Counted from the first letter of the stretch, positions 1 to 8,059 are shown. The stretch is DNA of 64,000 nucleotides from Fibrobacter sp. UBA4223 (GCA_002382975.1 DFTB01000012.1:24581-88580); one strand, 5' to 3'. Program-made: numbers and translations. Notes: a model not told the origin generated them from the letters alone.

Positions 1-160
1 CCGTTCCAAGCAGAGTCCAGGCGATTTTTTCGTCGTCTGTTTTTGCATAAGCCGACACCTGCAAAACCGGATCGTCCAGATTGGCAAAGCGTTCTACAAA
101 CAGGCGAAGCGCCCTGCCAAGGACAGGTTCGTCTTGCAGAAATCGCTTTGCAGAGACCAT
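1..160 (-). CDS. Unknown protein, N-terminal part only (runs off window)
   Basis: The reverse strand reads an open frame from ATG at 160 to the window edge, beginning MVSAKRFLQDEPVLGRALRL and continuing for 53 codons. It starts about 25 bases after the psd stop on the same strand, so it is probably co-transcribed with psd. An in-frame stop lies a few codons upstream of the ATG, which limits the possible starts. Codon use looks normal. I do not recognise the family, and the fragment is too short to assign a function. Confidence 0.55.
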   Translation of the reverse strand, partial: MVSAKRFLQDEPVLGRALRLFVERFANLDDPVLQVSAYAKTDDEKIAWTLLGT

Positions 161-185
161 AGGGGCGTCACCAACGATTCAGGCC

Positions 186-1037
186 TTAAAGCGCCTCGCC
201 CATCTTGACGGCAGAGCCCAGCCTGGACTTGAACAGGTCCGGATGGCGTTCCCGGATCTTCTTGTCCACTACGAGAATGACGGTGCTGCCCATCTCGAAG
301 CGTCCCAGCTCCCCGCCTTTTTCCACGCGGATTTCGCCGGAGGGTTTCCAGTCGTAACGCTTGCAGTCCCTAGGGAGCTTGCCCGCATTTACCAGAAGCT
401 CATCGGTGTAGGCCACACCGATACGGCCCACATTGGTAGCCCCGACTTTAACGACAAGCATCTCCGATCCGTCGTCCAGGCGGATATGGCTGGTAAGGCG
501 TTCGTTGATGCAGAACAGTCCCTCCACACGTTCCACGCTGCCCACATTTACCGGCCAGAGAGTTCCCGGGCAGTAGCTGGCCCCCACCACCGTTCCTGCA
601 GCAGGACTGTGAATGCGGTGGTAGTTGAAAGGCGCCAGATAAATCGTCGCAAAGGCGCCGCCTTCAAACCGCTTGGCCATTTCGTCATCGCGGAGCAGGT
701 CCTTCAACGTGTAAGTCTTGCCTTTCGCCTGAATCAGTTCCTGCTTTTCGTCGAATGAGGCCGTCTGGGAAAGCACGCCATCTACCGGAGAAACAATTTC
801 AGAGTCCGCAATCGGGCGTACTCCGGGTTTCAAGTGCCGAATGAACAGCTCACCGATGTTCCTGTAATGCTCCAGCGGGTATTCCGACTCTTCCATGTTC
901 AGCTTGTAATAGGCGGCAAAAGCATTGCGGGCCACCTTCGAAATCACAGGTAGACGGAGGCGGGTCAAAGCACCAAAGGCACGGCTTGCGGCATTCTTCG
1001 GCAGGAGTTTCATGAAAATGTAGAAGGAAGTGTTCAT
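186..1037 (-). CDS. psd: Phosphatidylserine decarboxylase proenzyme
   Basis: Decarboxylates phosphatidylserine to phosphatidylethanolamine at the membrane, the last step of PE synthesis. The 283-residue protein carries the family landmarks: SPVDG (catalytic Asp) near residue 85, YHRIHSP (catalytic His) near 140, and a C-terminal MGST near 246-249, where self-cleavage before the Ser would create the pyruvoyl group. The canonical motif is LGST, so Met replaces Leu. Length fits the bacterial membrane-bound type. Immediately upstream of the ATG on this strand is a heptanucleotide array ending CCCCTATCCCCTAAAATG, so no Shine-Dalgarno sequence is visible. It precedes the partial gene at the window edge, probably in one transcript. 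Confidence 0.93.
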   Translation of the reverse strand: MNTSFYIFMKLLPKNAASRAFGALTRLRLPVISKVARNAFAAYYKLNMEESEYPLEHYRNIGELFIRHLKPGVRPIADSEIVSPVDGVLSQTASFDEKQELIQAKGKTYTLKDLLRDDEMAKRFEGGAFATIYLAPFNYHRIHSPAAGTVVGASYCPGTLWPVNVGSVERVEGLFCINERLTSHIRLDDGSEMLVVKVGATNVGRIGVAYTDELLVNAGKLPRDCKRYDWKPSGEIRVEKGGELGRFEMGSTVILVVDKKIRERHPDLFKSRLGSAVKMGEAL

Positions 1038-1040
1038 TTT

Positions 1041-1138
1041 AGGGGATAGGGGTTAGAGGCTAGGATCTAGGGGCTAGGGGTTTGAGGGTCGGGTTTCGAG
1101 GGGCGGGGCTTGAGGCACGAGGTTCGAGGTCGCTGGTA
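1041..1138 (+). repeat. Degenerate heptanucleotide tandem array
   Basis: Fourteen consecutive 7-base units can be read without a phase break: AGGGGAT, AGGGGTT, AGAGGCT, AGGATCT, AGGGGCT, AGGGGTT, TGAGGGT, CGGGTTT and so on to GCTGGTA. The motif drifts along the array from TAGGGGY-like to CGAGGTT-like. It directly abuts the psd start codon. Confidence 0.85.
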
Positions 1139-1177
1139 CCTAGACTTTTCATACCTACGCCTGTATAAAGCAGTATG

Positions 1178-1198
1178 GCTCCTCCTTCGGAGGATGAC
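1178..1198 (-). repeat. REP-like palindrome (CTCCTCCTTCGGAGGATGAC)
   Basis: Short GC-rich inverted repeat ending GGATGAC, the same end as the other REP-like elements in the window. It lies between two heptamer arrays in the psd/lipoprotein gap. Confidence 0.6.
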
Positions 1199-1200
1199 AA

Positions 1201-1256
1201 CCCACAACTCACAACTCGCAACTCACAACCCATAACTCGCAACTCATTACTTAATG
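1201..1256 (+). repeat. Heptanucleotide tandem array overlapping a stop codon
   Basis: Eight 7-base units: CCCACAA, CTCACAA, CTCGCAA, CTCACAA, CCCATAA, CTCGCAA, CTCATTA, CTTAATG. The last unit contains the TAA stop (reverse strand, 1251-1253) of the adjacent lipoprotein gene. Confidence 0.85.
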
Positions 1257-2105
1257 ATTCTCTATACTTTTCAAATTCGTAGAAAACATCTTCCAGAGGC
1301 GCGGGGCAAACGGTACGGCCCACTCCTTTTCGGGGGCAACGCGGCTGGTTGTCTCAGCGGTAAATTCAGAATAGACCAGGAACACAAGCTCGCCGTATCG
1401 GGCATCCCAAAGACTCCAGAGAATCTTCCAGGTGTAACCGCCACTGCTCCCCAGGTCCGGGTCCATATACACGTCCAGCCGCACCGGCATAGAGACATAA
1501 CGCAGCTCGTACCGGCTGGCCAGTTCGTTCAGCAAGTTCCGCAGGGCCAGGGGCGGCTCGCGGACCAGCTTCTGCTCCACGCTATCTCGCTCCTGCCATG
1601 GCGTAAAATCTTCCAGCTTTTTGCCGTCGGTAAATTCCGTCTGCAAAAGCAGGGCCGAAAGGCTGTCCATGTACAGGGTGTCCGATTCCGGCAGGCGCAT
1701 GCCGGGCAGCAACAACTCCCGACGCATCTTCGGGAATGCCTTCACGAACAAGGAATCCTCAATGCGGGCCAGGTCAAAGTCCAGGGCGTCGGCACTATAG
1801 CTGTGACACATGCGGCAAGTTTCCGGACGGCCAGCCGTCACCTTCAAGGTGGGCAACACGCCGACCACGGCAGTGGAATCCAGGCGACCGTAGGCAGCCT
1901 CGTTCCATTCCCGATAGAACTTTTCCTTGGAAATTTTCAGCTTGATTTCGCCCCGTTCCCCGCATTCGGTGCAGGGAGCATCGCCCATGCCGGAATCACC
2001 TGCAGAGCCACCCTCACCGCCACCGGAGCCCGCACAGGCCAACAAAAGCACAGGCAAGCAGGCCATCAGCAAAACAGCAAGCCAATTATTCAATCTGGAA
2101 GTCAT
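1251..2105 (-). CDS. Lipoprotein of unknown function
   Basis: A 284-residue protein with a lipoprotein signal peptide: basic MTSRLNN, hydrophobic core, then LLLACAGSGG with the lipobox Cys near residue 24. It is followed by a Gly/Ser-rich stretch and a CTECGE motif (about residues 42-47), then CRMCHSY (about 97-103). The spaced CxxC pairs could bind a metal or form disulfides, but this is not a clear haem c motif (CxxCH would need CRMCH, which is present once near 97-101, so a single c-type haem cannot be excluded). The rest resembles no family I recognise. The start is preceded by TATATT-N6-ATG without a ribosome binding site, suggesting a leaderless mRNA. The stop lies in a heptamer array. 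Confidence 0.75.
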   Translation of the reverse strand: MTSRLNNWLAVLLMACLPVLLLACAGSGGGEGGSAGDSGMGDAPCTECGERGEIKLKISKEKFYREWNEAAYGRLDSTAVVGVLPTLKVTAGRPETCRMCHSYSADALDFDLARIEDSLFVKAFPKMRRELLLPGMRLPESDTLYMDSLSALLLQTEFTDGKKLEDFTPWQERDSVEQKLVREPPLALRNLLNELASRYELRYVSMPVRLDVYMDPDLGSSGGYTWKILWSLWDARYGELVFLVYSEFTAETTSRVAPEKEWAVPFAPRLWKMFSTNLKSIENH

Positions 2106-2117
2106 GAGCTAAATATA
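2106..2117 (-). promoter_or_regulatory. Candidate -10/-7 box of a leaderless promoter
   Basis: The reverse strand reads TATATT then TAGCTC then ATG. With only six bases between box and start codon, transcription would begin at or next to the ATG. The same spacing recurs at several other gene starts here. No consensus -35 is evident. Confidence 0.45.
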
Positions 2118-2128
2118 CTTTTTTCTAG

Positions 2129-2223
2129 GAGATCCCCGCCGGAGCCTGCCCTGTGGCTCGACTGGCTCGCCAACCGAAATAAGGTCCCCGAGCTTGCCGA
2201 GGGGTCGAATGGGCAGGGATGAC
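2129..2223. repeat. Long REP-like element with nested inner hairpin
   Basis: Ends are GGAGATCCCCGCC and GGCAGGGATGAC, matching the ends of the short REP-like palindromes. The roughly 70-base interior contains a second palindrome (GGTCCCCGAGCTTGCCGAGGGGTC region). Similar 'outer ends plus inner hairpin' forms occur at 15503-15559 and 52335-52388. Confidence 0.6.
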
Positions 2224-2252
2224 AAAAAAGGCCCGGGCATAAGCCCAGGCCT
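2224..2252 (-). terminator. Rho-independent terminator of the 2276-3658 lipoprotein gene
   Basis: On the reverse strand the hairpin AGGCCTGGGC / GCCCGGGCCT, loop TTAT, is followed by a run of T, about 24 bases after the stop codon. Confidence 0.85.
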
Positions 2253-2275
2253 AAATTCACTTATAAAGCAACCAA

Positions 2276-3658
2276 TTACGGTTCTTCTTCATCTTCAGAA
2301 GAAGTCGGAACGATGTCTTCTGAAGATGTCGGAACAACGGCAACGGAGGAAGAAGAAGCTGGCTTAGAACCAATGGTAAACTTTGCAGCCGTAGCCTTGG
2401 TCACATCAGCTTCAACAGGCTTGCCCGATGTTCCGTTAACATAGGGGAGCAAGATGAAGGAAATTTCCTTGGCTGTTGTGGGAACGTAGATGTCGTAGTC
2501 CGTTTCGATAGTGGCCTTCGTTGCCGATGCAGAATAGCTTTCAGCATACTCATAGTCGGCCATCAGGTCAGTCTTGTAATAGAGCCTATAACCAGCGATT
2601 TTAACCTTAGGGGCAGTCCAAGACAGATCCACTTCGTCGCTATAGTCGCCTGCAACAGCCTTAAAGTTGGTAACATTGTCCGGAGCCTTAACGCCACCGT
2701 TGGAACCCACCGTAAAGGAGAGAGAGGAGACATTGAGCTTTGCACCATCGGTAGAGTAGACCGTTCCAGAAACAGTGTAGGTAGAACCCTTTTCCCACTT
2801 GCCGCTAACGGGCTTGACGGTAACAGTCTTCTTGTCCACGGTGGCGTTCACCAGCACGGAACCACTGTTAACGGCCCATGTTGTCTTGGAGGAATCGGCC
2901 AGTTCGGTAGAGAAGGTAAACGTGAGGCTTGTGGTGGTGTCAATCTTGTCCAGGTTGTTGGACACGGCCTGCAGCTGGGCGGCAACCTTAGACATCGTCA
3001 TGATGTCCACATTAACAACATCACCTGCTCTATAGGTTGGGCCACCAACAGTTTCATCGCCAACGAGAGCGTAGTTCTTCTTGTCAAATTCCTTCTGGCC
3101 CACAGAAATGTTGATAACGGTACCTTCCGGAAGATCCTTGAAGGTGTACTCACCATTCTTGTCGGTCTTGGTAGAAAGTTCCGAAGGAACAAAATTAGCA
3201 GGGAGCGTTGCAAAGACCGTCACTTCGGAGGCTGCGTTCTTATTACCCTTGTCATCGGTATAGAGAACAGTGCCCTTGGCGGTCACACCGGTCTTATACA
3301 TGGCGACGGTAGCAATAGCGTCACCTACGCGAGCCACGTTGCCCTGGCCCTGCTCGTCCAAAGTCACCTTAGTGAGGACAGTAGCATAGCCTTCCTTAGA
3401 AACCTGGAAAGCGTGGTCACCGATGACCTGCTTTTTCCACACAGAAAGGCCGAATTCATTTGTCTTTACCGTCTTGTCGTCCACAATGGAGTACACTTCT
3501 GCTTCTTCGATAGCAGAACCATCATGGTTGTCCATCACCTTGAGGGTGATGGTAGCCTTGTCCTTGGCTTCGTCATTGACGTTGACGACTTCGTCAGCAC
3601 CGCAAGCGGCCAGGAAAGTTCCAGCTGCGAGCAGGGCGAAAACGGATTTCAAATTCAT
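2276..3658 (-). CDS. Multi-Ig-domain lipoprotein (CarboxypepD_reg-like, Big_5-like, FN3-like)
   Basis: A 460-residue exported lipoprotein: MNLKSVFALLAAGTFLAAC gives a typical lipobox with Cys at 19. After it comes a carboxypeptidase-regulatory-like beta domain (about 35-110), then a second similar domain (about 128-225, 'VTVFATLPANF...GEYTFKDLPEGT'). A Big_5-like Ig domain follows (about 235-320, 'TFSTELADSSKTTWAVN'), then an FN3-like domain (about 328-430, 'VTNFKAVAGDYSDEVDLSW'). The acidic tail ends TSSEDEEEP. The architecture suggests a surface-anchored structural or adhesive lipoprotein, with no catalytic motif. A strong SD (AAAGGAG) precedes the ATG, a promoter-like TTTG-N20-TATATTG lies upstream, and a terminator follows. 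Confidence 0.82.
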   Translation of the reverse strand: MNLKSVFALLAAGTFLAACGADEVVNVNDEAKDKATITLKVMDNHDGSAIEEAEVYSIVDDKTVKTNEFGLSVWKKQVIGDHAFQVSKEGYATVLTKVTLDEQGQGNVARVGDAIATVAMYKTGVTAKGTVLYTDDKGNKNAASEVTVFATLPANFVPSELSTKTDKNGEYTFKDLPEGTVINISVGQKEFDKKNYALVGDETVGGPTYRAGDVVNVDIMTMSKVAAQLQAVSNNLDKIDTTTSLTFTFSTELADSSKTTWAVNSGSVLVNATVDKKTVTVKPVSGKWEKGSTYTVSGTVYSTDGAKLNVSSLSFTVGSNGGVKAPDNVTNFKAVAGDYSDEVDLSWTAPKVKIAGYRLYYKTDLMADYEYAESYSASATKATIETDYDIYVPTTAKEISFILLPYVNGTSGKPVEADVTKATAAKFTIGSKPASSSSVAVVPTSSEDIVPTSSEDEEEP

Positions 3659-3724
3659 AGAAAACTCCTTTGGTTTTTAGTTGCCTTAAAAATAATAAAA
3701 AATGCGCAAAACAAACCAAGACAC

Positions 3725-3754
3725 AATATATTTTTTTCTAACAAAAGAAACAAA
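3725..3754 (-). promoter_or_regulatory. Candidate Bacteroidetes-type promoter of the lipoprotein gene
   Basis: The reverse strand reads TTTG, 20 bases, then TATATTG, close to the Bacteroidetes -33/-7 pattern (TTTG ... TAnnTTTG). It lies about 67 bases upstream of the ATG at 3658, in the AT-rich 157-base gap between trmO and this gene. That gap otherwise contains only a weak hairpin (GTGTAA/TTACAC) just past the trmO stop. Confidence 0.4.
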
Positions 3755-3815
3755 TGCAATTAGGGAACGTTTAGAGAACACTTTCCAAGGAATTTTAGCC
3801 AGTGTAATTTTTTAT

Positions 3816-4628
3816 TTACACAAGAGGCTGAATCTTAGCAGATAGAAATTCTCGATGAACCTGTTTATCCCCGTATTTATCCTCGGCCCCAATTTTCAGT
3901 TCTTCGTCCGTATAGCCACTGCTAATTTGTTGTAAAACAACCTTGTTGGCGGCTTCGTCATAGCAAAAATGAATTCGGAAGGTGCGGTAGGCAAGCACAC
4001 CGGTTTTTGCAATTTCATCGATGGTCAGGCGGCGGCGCGAACTGTCAAAAACATCTTTGGAGAAATTCCCATGGGAAAGCTGCACACGGGCAAAACTTTC
4101 CAAATCAAAGTCACTGTGTTCCGCAATCCAGCGGGACTGGGCTGCAAATGTTTCGGACATTTCGACGGTCCAAAGGTCGCCTTCCTGTTCCTCCACCCAG
4201 CCCGCCTTGGCATCGGGAAAGGCATCCGCCATGGGGATGTAGGGTTTGATGTCGAGCACCGGAGTGCCGTTCAGCAGGTCAGCCTCGTCTACATACAAAG
4301 TAAGACCATTGATTTTGAGCAGACGCACGCAACTGAGCCCGATAGGGTTCGGACGGTAAGGGCTACGGCTCGCAAAGGTGCCCACGCGATCCTTCCCCTT
4401 GGGCGGCACCGGCGGGCGCGTCGTCGGACGCCAACCGTCGTTTTTGTGGAACTGGAATATGACCCAGATGCGTTCGAAACCTTCCAGGTCTCGGAGCGCC
4501 ATCTCAAAGTTCTGCCCCGGCTTCAGTTCGATACGGCCCGGATGCCCCACAAAGAGCCTCCCCTGCCGAGGAGCGTCGTACTTATAAACTGCATCGCCGT
4601 AGAATGTGCCGATTGGGGTCATCTGCAT
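3816..4628 (-). CDS. trmO: tRNA N6-methyltransferase TrmO (TsaA/YaeB family)
   Basis: TrmO methylates N6-threonylcarbamoyladenosine at position 37 of certain tRNAs using S-adenosylmethionine. The 270-residue protein has the N-terminal TsaA-like beta-barrel (MTPIGTFYG..., 'FERIWVIFQFHKNDGW', 'KDRVGTFASRSPYRPNPIGLS' region, 'LNGTPVLDIKPYIP') and a C-terminal YaeB-specific domain, so it is full length. The open frame extends further upstream into prfA, but homology begins at MQMTPIG, so I place the start at 4628 (or 4622). TATATT lies seven bases before that ATG. It is divergent from prfA with only 47 bases between. Confidence 0.88.
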   Translation of the reverse strand: MQMTPIGTFYGDAVYKYDAPRQGRLFVGHPGRIELKPGQNFEMALRDLEGFERIWVIFQFHKNDGWRPTTRPPVPPKGKDRVGTFASRSPYRPNPIGLSCVRLLKINGLTLYVDEADLLNGTPVLDIKPYIPMADAFPDAKAGWVEEQEGDLWTVEMSETFAAQSRWIAEHSDFDLESFARVQLSHGNFSKDVFDSSRRRLTIDEIAKTGVLAYRTFRIHFCYDEAANKVVLQQISSGYTDEELKIGAEDKYGDKQVHREFLSAKIQPLV

Positions 4629-4641
4629 AGAGGACAATATA
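4629..4641 (-). promoter_or_regulatory. Candidate leaderless promoter box for trmO
   Basis: The reverse strand reads TATATT, seven bases (GTCCTCT), then the ATG of trmO. No ribosome binding site is visible. Confidence 0.4.
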
Positions 4642-4661
4642 GAATTTACCGTCCTTTTTTC

Positions 4662-4675
4662 TACATTTGTGCCCG
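4662..4675 (+). promoter_or_regulatory. Candidate TAnnTTTG box for prfA
   Basis: TACATTTG followed closely by TGCCCG and the prfA ATG at 4676. It matches the Bacteroidetes -7 consensus TAnnTTTG and leaves no room for a ribosome binding site. Confidence 0.35.
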
Positions 4676-5743
4676 ATGAAAGACAAGGCAAAAAAACTCA
4701 TTGAAAAGTACGAGGAACTGGAATCGGAACTGGGGAACCCGGAGGTTCTCGCCGACCAGGCCCGTTACAACAAGATCCACAAGCAGTACAAGGGTATCGA
4801 AAAGGCCGTGGCAAAGGCCAAGGAATACCTGCAGATGCTGAGCGACCAAGAAGAATGGAAGGCAGCCCTTGGCGATTCCGACCCCGAAATGGTGGCCATG
4901 GCCAAGTCCGAACTTTCGGACATCGAAAAGAAACTGCCCGGCGTCACCGACGAACTGCAGATTTTGATGGTCCCCAAAGACCCCTGGGATTACCGCAATG
5001 CCACGCTGGAAATCCGTGGCGGTACCGGTGGCGACGAGTCGGCCCTCTTTGCAGGCGACCTGTTCCGCATGTACCAAGGCTATTGCAGCCGCATGGGCTG
5101 GAAGATGACCATCCAAGACGCCAGCGAAGGTACCGTGGGCGGCTACAAGGAAATCCGGGTGTTCATCGAAGGCGACAGCGTCTATGGTACTTTGAAATTC
5201 GAAAGCGGCGTACACCGCGTACAACGCGTACCCGAAACCGAAGCCCAGGGCCGCGTACATACCTCCGCTGCGACGGTAGCTGTTCTCCCCGAAGCCGAAG
5301 AAGTGGACGTGGAAATCCGCGAAGCGGACATCCACATGGATACCTACCGTTCTTCGGGTGCTGGCGGTCAGTACATCAACAAGACGGATTCCGCCGTCCG
5401 CCTGACCCATATTCCCACAGGCGTGGTGGTGAGCTGCCAGACGGAACGCAGCCAGCTGCAGAACCGTTTGCACGCCATGGAAATGCTCCGTTCCAAGATT
5501 CTGGACGCGGTCATCGCGAAGAAGGAACAGGAAGAAGCGGCCAGCCGCAAGGCCCTGGTGGGTACCGGCGACCGTAGCGCCAAAATCCGCACCTACAATT
5601 TTCCGCAGAACCGCGTCACCGACCACCGCATAGGCCTTACGCTCTATAACCTGGACAAGGTCATCACCGGCGATTTGGACGAAATCATCAACGGACTCCA
5701 GATGGCCAACGCACAGGAGAAACTGGGGAAGTTTAATGCTTAA
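4676..5743 (+). CDS. prfA: Peptide chain release factor 1
   Basis: Reads UAA and UAG stop codons and triggers release of the finished protein from the ribosome. The 355-residue product begins MKDKAKKLIEKYEELE. It has the stop-codon recognition tripeptide in VPETEAQG (PxT type, RF1 rather than RF2 SPF) near residue 185 and the GGQ loop in GAGGQYINK near 230. An upstream in-frame TTG at 4667 is possible, but the ATG fits the family N-terminus. The gene is followed by two REP-like palindromes and then prmC, whose product methylates the GGQ glutamine. This is the usual prfA-prmC pairing. Confidence 0.96.
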   Translation: MKDKAKKLIEKYEELESELGNPEVLADQARYNKIHKQYKGIEKAVAKAKEYLQMLSDQEEWKAALGDSDPEMVAMAKSELSDIEKKLPGVTDELQILMVPKDPWDYRNATLEIRGGTGGDESALFAGDLFRMYQGYCSRMGWKMTIQDASEGTVGGYKEIRVFIEGDSVYGTLKFESGVHRVQRVPETEAQGRVHTSAATVAVLPEAEEVDVEIREADIHMDTYRSSGAGGQYINKTDSAVRLTHIPTGVVVSCQTERSQLQNRLHAMEMLRSKILDAVIAKKEQEEAASRKALVGTGDRSAKIRTYNFPQNRVTDHRIGLTLYNLDKVITGDLDEIINGLQMANAQEKLGKFNA

Positions 5744-5745
5744 TT

Positions 5746-5772
5746 GTCATCCCCGTGGAGACGGGGATCTCC
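5746..5772 (+). repeat. REP-like palindrome between prfA and prmC
   Basis: GTCATCCCCGTGGAGACGGG continuing to GGATCTCC; the arms CCCCGT/ACGGGG form a short hairpin. It is the first of two elements in the 97-base gap. Confidence 0.8.
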
Positions 5773-5791
5773 TTTTTTGCAGGACGGGAAA

Positions 5792-5820
5792 CTGGATTCC
5801 GGGTCAAGCCCGGAATGACG
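5792..5820 (+). repeat. Second REP-like palindrome, inverted relative to the first
   Basis: CTGGATTCCGGGTCAAGCCC continuing to GGAATGACG; the arms ATTCCGGG/CCCGGAAT pair. It carries the GGAATGAC-type end in the opposite orientation to the element at 5746. Confidence 0.8.
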
Positions 5821-5840
5821 ATTGAGGAAGAGAGAATCTT

Positions 5841-6776
5841 ATGCCGCAGATGACAGTGCTTGAAATCTTGAACCGCACCAAGGCCTTCTTCGAAAAGAAG
5901 GGCGTGCCCGACCCGCTGCTGGACGCTCAGTACATTATCAGCCACGGTCTCAAGATGAAGAACCGCATGGACCTGTACCTGAATTTCGAGAAGCCCCTGA
6001 CCCCTGCGGAACTGGATACTTTGCGCCCGCTAGTGGCCCGCCGCGGAAACCGGGAACCACTGCAGCACATTATCGGCGATACCAGTTTTCGCGGGTTTGT
6101 CATCAAGTGCGACCCTCGGGCTCTGATTCCCCGCCCGGAGACCGAATCTCTGGTAGATATGGCGAAAGACGCCCTGAAAGGAATCGAGAATCCTTTTGTC
6201 GTGGAAATCGGGACAGGAACAGGCGCTATCTCAATTGCCTGCGCTAAAGAAATCGAAGGCGCAAAGGTTCTTGCCACCGACATTTCCGATGACGCCCTGG
6301 CCCTGGCCCGTGAAAACGCACAGACCAACGGACTGGGGGACGACACAAAAGTCACTTCGGCGAGCTCAGCGACCTTGTCCTTCGCACAGGGCGACCTGCT
6401 GGACGCCGTTACACTCGAGGCAATCAAGAAGGCCACCGGCGATGTGTTCGGCGAAGCCTCCACAAAGATAGACTGCCTGATAGCGAACCTCCCCTACATT
6501 CCCGACGGAGAAAAGGGCAAGCTCCAGCCAGAGGTGGACAAGTTCGATCCGGCGCTGGCACTGTACGGCGGAGCCGACGGCCTTGACCTGGTGCGCAAGC
6601 TGCTGTCCCAGACCGAAGGTAAGATGAACACTGGCGCAAGCATTCTTCTGGAAATCGGTTCAGAACAGGCCGACGTCCTGAAAAGCGAAGCCACAAACTA
6701 CCCCTGGCTGGAATGGACTGGCGCCCACAAGGATTATTGCGACAACATCCGCTTTGTAAGCTACAAGGCCAAATAG
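5841..6776 (+). CDS. prmC: Release factor glutamine methyltransferase
   Basis: PrmC N5-methylates the glutamine of the GGQ motif in release factors using S-adenosylmethionine. The 311-residue protein has an N-terminal helical substrate-binding domain (1-90), the SAM motif EIGTGTGAIS near 123, the acidic 'ATDIS' strand end, and NLPYIPDG near 217. That last motif corresponds to the catalytic NPPY but has Leu at position two. An insertion of about 20 residues lies before it ('TKVTSASSATLSFAQGDL' region). It is downstream of prfA, as in many bacteria. Confidence 0.94.
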   Translation: MPQMTVLEILNRTKAFFEKKGVPDPLLDAQYIISHGLKMKNRMDLYLNFEKPLTPAELDTLRPLVARRGNREPLQHIIGDTSFRGFVIKCDPRALIPRPETESLVDMAKDALKGIENPFVVEIGTGTGAISIACAKEIEGAKVLATDISDDALALARENAQTNGLGDDTKVTSASSATLSFAQGDLLDAVTLEAIKKATGDVFGEASTKIDCLIANLPYIPDGEKGKLQPEVDKFDPALALYGGADGLDLVRKLLSQTEGKMNTGASILLEIGSEQADVLKSEATNYPWLEWTGAHKDYCDNIRFVSYKAK

Positions 6777-6812
6777 ATTTTTGTTCTATCTTTCCAGGAA
6801 GTGTAGGGGTAC

Positions 6813-7652
6813 ATGAGAAAGATTTGGCATACAATTCTTTTTGCTATGGCGATAATTCTCGTCAGCGGTACTGCTTTTGCCCAGGACACCGTTTATGTGA
6901 TTCAGGTGGTGACTCCTGCGCAGGCGGAGGCTCTGCAAGCCCAAGACAATCCCGACCAATCTGCAAAGGAAAAACGCCAAAAAAGGCGGAGCAGTTTCTA
7001 CCTGAACGGCGGCCTGGGATTTGATTACTCCTACATCTATTACGATCACCGCTATTACGATGAACACACCCAGTATGACGGTAACGGGGCGGGTATCGCA
7101 GGAGAACTTTCGTTAGGCTTTCTCTTCAAGGAGCTTATCGCCGTCCATGGAATTTTCGACTTTTCCATAACCAACGGAGAGTACGATTTGGAAAACGGGA
7201 TTCGGGAGCGACCCGTACTCAACGGCGGATACTACCAGAGAAGCGGAAACGATAACGACGCCTTTGGTAACGACCTTGAAACAACAACTATCTTGGGTGG
7301 TGCAGGAATCACGTTCTTCCCTTGGCTGCACAGCAAGCCAAATTCCTTTATGGGCGGGACATTCATCAATGCCGACCTACTGATGGGAATCATTTTACTG
7401 GACGACCCTTACTACTTTGACATTCGCGACAATAGCCAAAGCAAGGACTGGTTCGCCTTCGCCATGAATCTCGAAATCGGAAAGGACTGGAGGGTTTCGG
7501 AAAGGACCTATGTCGGTTTCGCCCTGAAATGGCAAATCCTCGGCATTGCCTCCGGAGATGACATGGAAGGCGAAGAGGACTACGAAAACTACTACCATCA
7601 CAATCACGTGATGAATTCATTCCAGCTGCTGTTCCGCGTAAACCGGAAGTAA
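6813..7652 (+). CDS. Secreted or outer-membrane protein of unknown function
   Basis: A 279-residue protein with a clean Sec signal peptide: MRKIWHTILFAMAIILVSGTAFAQ, cleavage likely after AFA. A short linker with a basic patch (KEKRQKRRSS) precedes a body rich in aromatic and Gly residues with alternating strands ('FYLNGGLGFDYSYIYYDHRY', 'ITFFPWLHSKPNSFMGGTFI', 'ERTYVGFALKWQILGIASG'). The C-terminus is strand-like (NSFQLLFRVNRK). This pattern suits a small outer-membrane beta-barrel. It follows prmC by 36 bases with a GTAGGGG stretch before the ATG and is convergent with, and touching, the next gene. Confidence 0.75.
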   Translation: MRKIWHTILFAMAIILVSGTAFAQDTVYVIQVVTPAQAEALQAQDNPDQSAKEKRQKRRSSFYLNGGLGFDYSYIYYDHRYYDEHTQYDGNGAGIAGELSLGFLFKELIAVHGIFDFSITNGEYDLENGIRERPVLNGGYYQRSGNDNDAFGNDLETTTILGGAGITFFPWLHSKPNSFMGGTFINADLLMGIILLDDPYYFDIRDNSQSKDWFAFAMNLEIGKDWRVSERTYVGFALKWQILGIASGDDMEGEEDYENYYHHNHVMNSFQLLFRVNRK

Positions 7653-7880
7653 TCACACCCCTACAGGGCAACCGAGGGCGCCCAGCACATATATTTCGCT
7701 TTCACCAGCGCGATAAAAGGGCAAAAGCATATCGTCATCTACAAAACTGCTATCTACCCCGCCCAGCTGGAGCTGTTCGTTGATACGGCGGCGGAATATG
7801 GAGAAACCACTATCCCAGGGGCTTTTTTCGGGGAGTTCAACAGAGTGGGTTTTATTTTCACCACGATACTTGCGATTCAT
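7653..7880 (-). CDS. Small protein, 75 residues, unknown
   Basis: The open frame starts ATGAATCGCAAG after AAAGAGG-TCTGT (a good SD with 5-base spacing) and ends on a TGA that directly abuts the stop of the convergent gene. It reads as normal soluble protein (SFVDDDMLLPFYRAGESEIY, ending GALGCPVGV) with codon use like its neighbours. No family is recognised. The SD and coding-like composition are the case for it; homology is untested. Confidence 0.5.
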   Translation of the reverse strand: MNRKYRGENKTHSVELPEKSPWDSGFSIFRRRINEQLQLGGVDSSFVDDDMLLPFYRAGESEIYVLGALGCPVGV

Positions 7881-7896
7881 ACAGACCTCTTTTTTT

Positions 7897-8056
7897 GGTC
7901 ACCTCTAAAAATTCATTTTCAAAAATTTGGCTACAACACATCGTGCAGTTTCGTCACTCAAAGTGGCAAAGACCTCCAGTATTCGCCACTTTTCGTTCCT
8001 GCCTGCACTCGGTTTCGCTCAAATTTTCTTAACCAAAGCATTTTTTAGAGGTCCCC
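7897..8056. mobile_element. Candidate MITE-like element with ACCTCTAAAAA terminal inverted repeats
   Basis: The left end GGTCACCTCTAAAAATTC and the right end GCATTTTTTAGAGGTCCCC are imperfect inverted repeats sharing ACCTCTAAAAA. The 120-base interior has no gene. The element fills much of the 326-base gap between 7880 and 8207. No target-site duplication or transposase is visible, so the mobile-element call is tentative. Confidence 0.35.
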
Positions 8057-8059
8057 TTT

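Noticed and set aside
1060..1323. 87-codon frame over the psd/lipoprotein gap
   Set aside because: It is a translation of heptamer arrays and the gene end; not a protein.
4855..5577. 240-codon frame overlapping prfA in another phase
   Set aside because: Arg/Pro-rich shadow of a well-conserved gene.
5746..5772. REP-like palindromes as rho-independent terminators
   Set aside because: Most lack a following T-run and occur inside genes as well; they are better treated as interspersed repeats, though some may help end transcripts.
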